Assembly: GCA_021779655.1 (NCBI GenBank)
Contig: JAJYAF010000020.1
Location: 1-13,842, forward strand
DNA length: 13,842 bases
Reading direction: 5' to 3'
Origin: Pseudomonadota bacterium
Lineage (GTDB): Bacteria; Pseudomonadota; Alphaproteobacteria; Acetobacterales; Acetobacteraceae
Shown here: piece by piece, positions 13,558-13,842 of the stretch
Position numbering within the stretch: the stretch's first letter is position 1
How the letters are laid out: every line of letters begins with the position of its first letter
Notes under the pieces: generated by a model
Told to the model about the DNA's origin: nothing
Databases searched by the model: none
What the model saw: the letters and a program-made list of their open reading frames with translations, nothing else
Program-made: the position numbers and the translations under genes

Positions 13558-13842
13558 ATGGACCCGATACGAAATCCTTTTGCTCCTGGAGCGGGGAGTC
13601 CTCCGCCAGAGCTTTCTGGCCGAGATAGTGTTCGCGAAAAAATGCACCAATGCCTGGGCCGCCTTCGTATCGGCCGGCCAGCAAAAAGCATGATGCTTGT
13701 TGGTCTGCGTGGCGTTGGAAAAACGGTGCTCCTAGACCAGATGATGAAGGACGCTGAAGCTGATGGGGTAATCACCATCCGCATTGAAGCGCCCGAAGGA
13801 CGGTCATTGCCCGCAATGCTGGCACCGCAATTGCGTTTGGGA
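13558..13842 (+). CDS. AAA/Orc1-like ATP-binding protein, 5' part only
   Basis: The frame is open from ATG at 13558 to the right edge (95 codons). The protein begins MDPIRNPFAPGAG, then PPPELSGRD, and has a clear Walker A motif GLRGVGKT (49-56) followed by VLLDQM; IRIEAPEGRSLPAMLAPQLR follows. This opening is that of a widespread group of stand-alone bacterial AAA ATPases related to archaeal Orc1/Cdc6-type ATPases; their function is not established, and Walker B and the C-terminus are outside the window. Codon use (ata, aat, cga, ctt, gct, cct, gga, tca, ttg) is far less GC-biased than that of def or its other neighbours, which points to recent transfer. No clear Shine-Dalgarno precedes the ATG, where operator site 2 ends. 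Its strong, doubly operated promoter suggests tight regulation. Confidence 0.85.
   Translation, partial: MDPIRNPFAPGAGSPPPELSGRDSVREKMHQCLGRLRIGRPAKSMMLVGLRGVGKTVLLDQMMKDAEADGVITIRIEAPEGRSLPAMLAPQLRLG

Overview
The window looks like a chromosomal segment of a high-GC alphaproteobacterium, most likely Rhodospirillales/Acetobacteraceae. This rests on very high GC at third codon positions, an Hsp20 gene paired with a DUF1150 gene, a lysC/ptsP cluster, a RodZ-type HTH membrane protein, and a MotA-like/OmpA-like gene pair that I associate with alphaproteobacteria. It is inferred from content only; no rRNA or other marker is present.

Layout. (1) Minus strand, 1-571: 5' part of a RodZ-like gene, running off the left edge, with a candidate promoter just beyond the end of ptsP. 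(2) Minus strand, 5285 down to 735: a compact lysC - nitronate monooxygenase-like - ptsP cluster; ptsP appears to start at a CTG codon. (3) Plus strand, 5365-6099: ubiG (ubiquinone synthesis), divergent from lysC. (4) Minus strand, 6123-7130: epmA, convergent with ubiG; the two stop codons lie in the arms of one perfect palindrome. (5) Plus strand, 7287-11615: efp, an inositol-phosphatase family gene (suhB-like), a small secreted OmpA-like protein, a MotA/TolQ/ExbB-like channel and a MotB-like OmpA protein, packed like one operon. EpmA adds beta-lysine to EF-P, so divergent epmA and efp form a functional pair. (6) Minus strand, 12553 down to 11731: a small heat-shock protein followed by a DUF1150 protein, with a possible ROSE-type RNA thermometer in the leader. 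(7) Plus strand, 12688-13233: def (peptide deformylase), not followed by fmt. (8) 13234 to the right edge: a junction into DNA of different composition, with repeated TGTCGCGCATG motifs, an AT-rich promoter carrying two related operators, and the 5' end of an AAA-type ATPase gene.

The most interesting items are the uncharacterised three-gene envelope motor (OmpA-like + MotA-like + MotB-like), the accessory boundary after def with its regulated ATPase, the CTG start of ptsP, and the repeat-derived N-terminus of EpmA. No rRNA, tRNA, CRISPR array, transposase or integrase gene was seen. All functional calls come from reading motifs by eye, without a database search.
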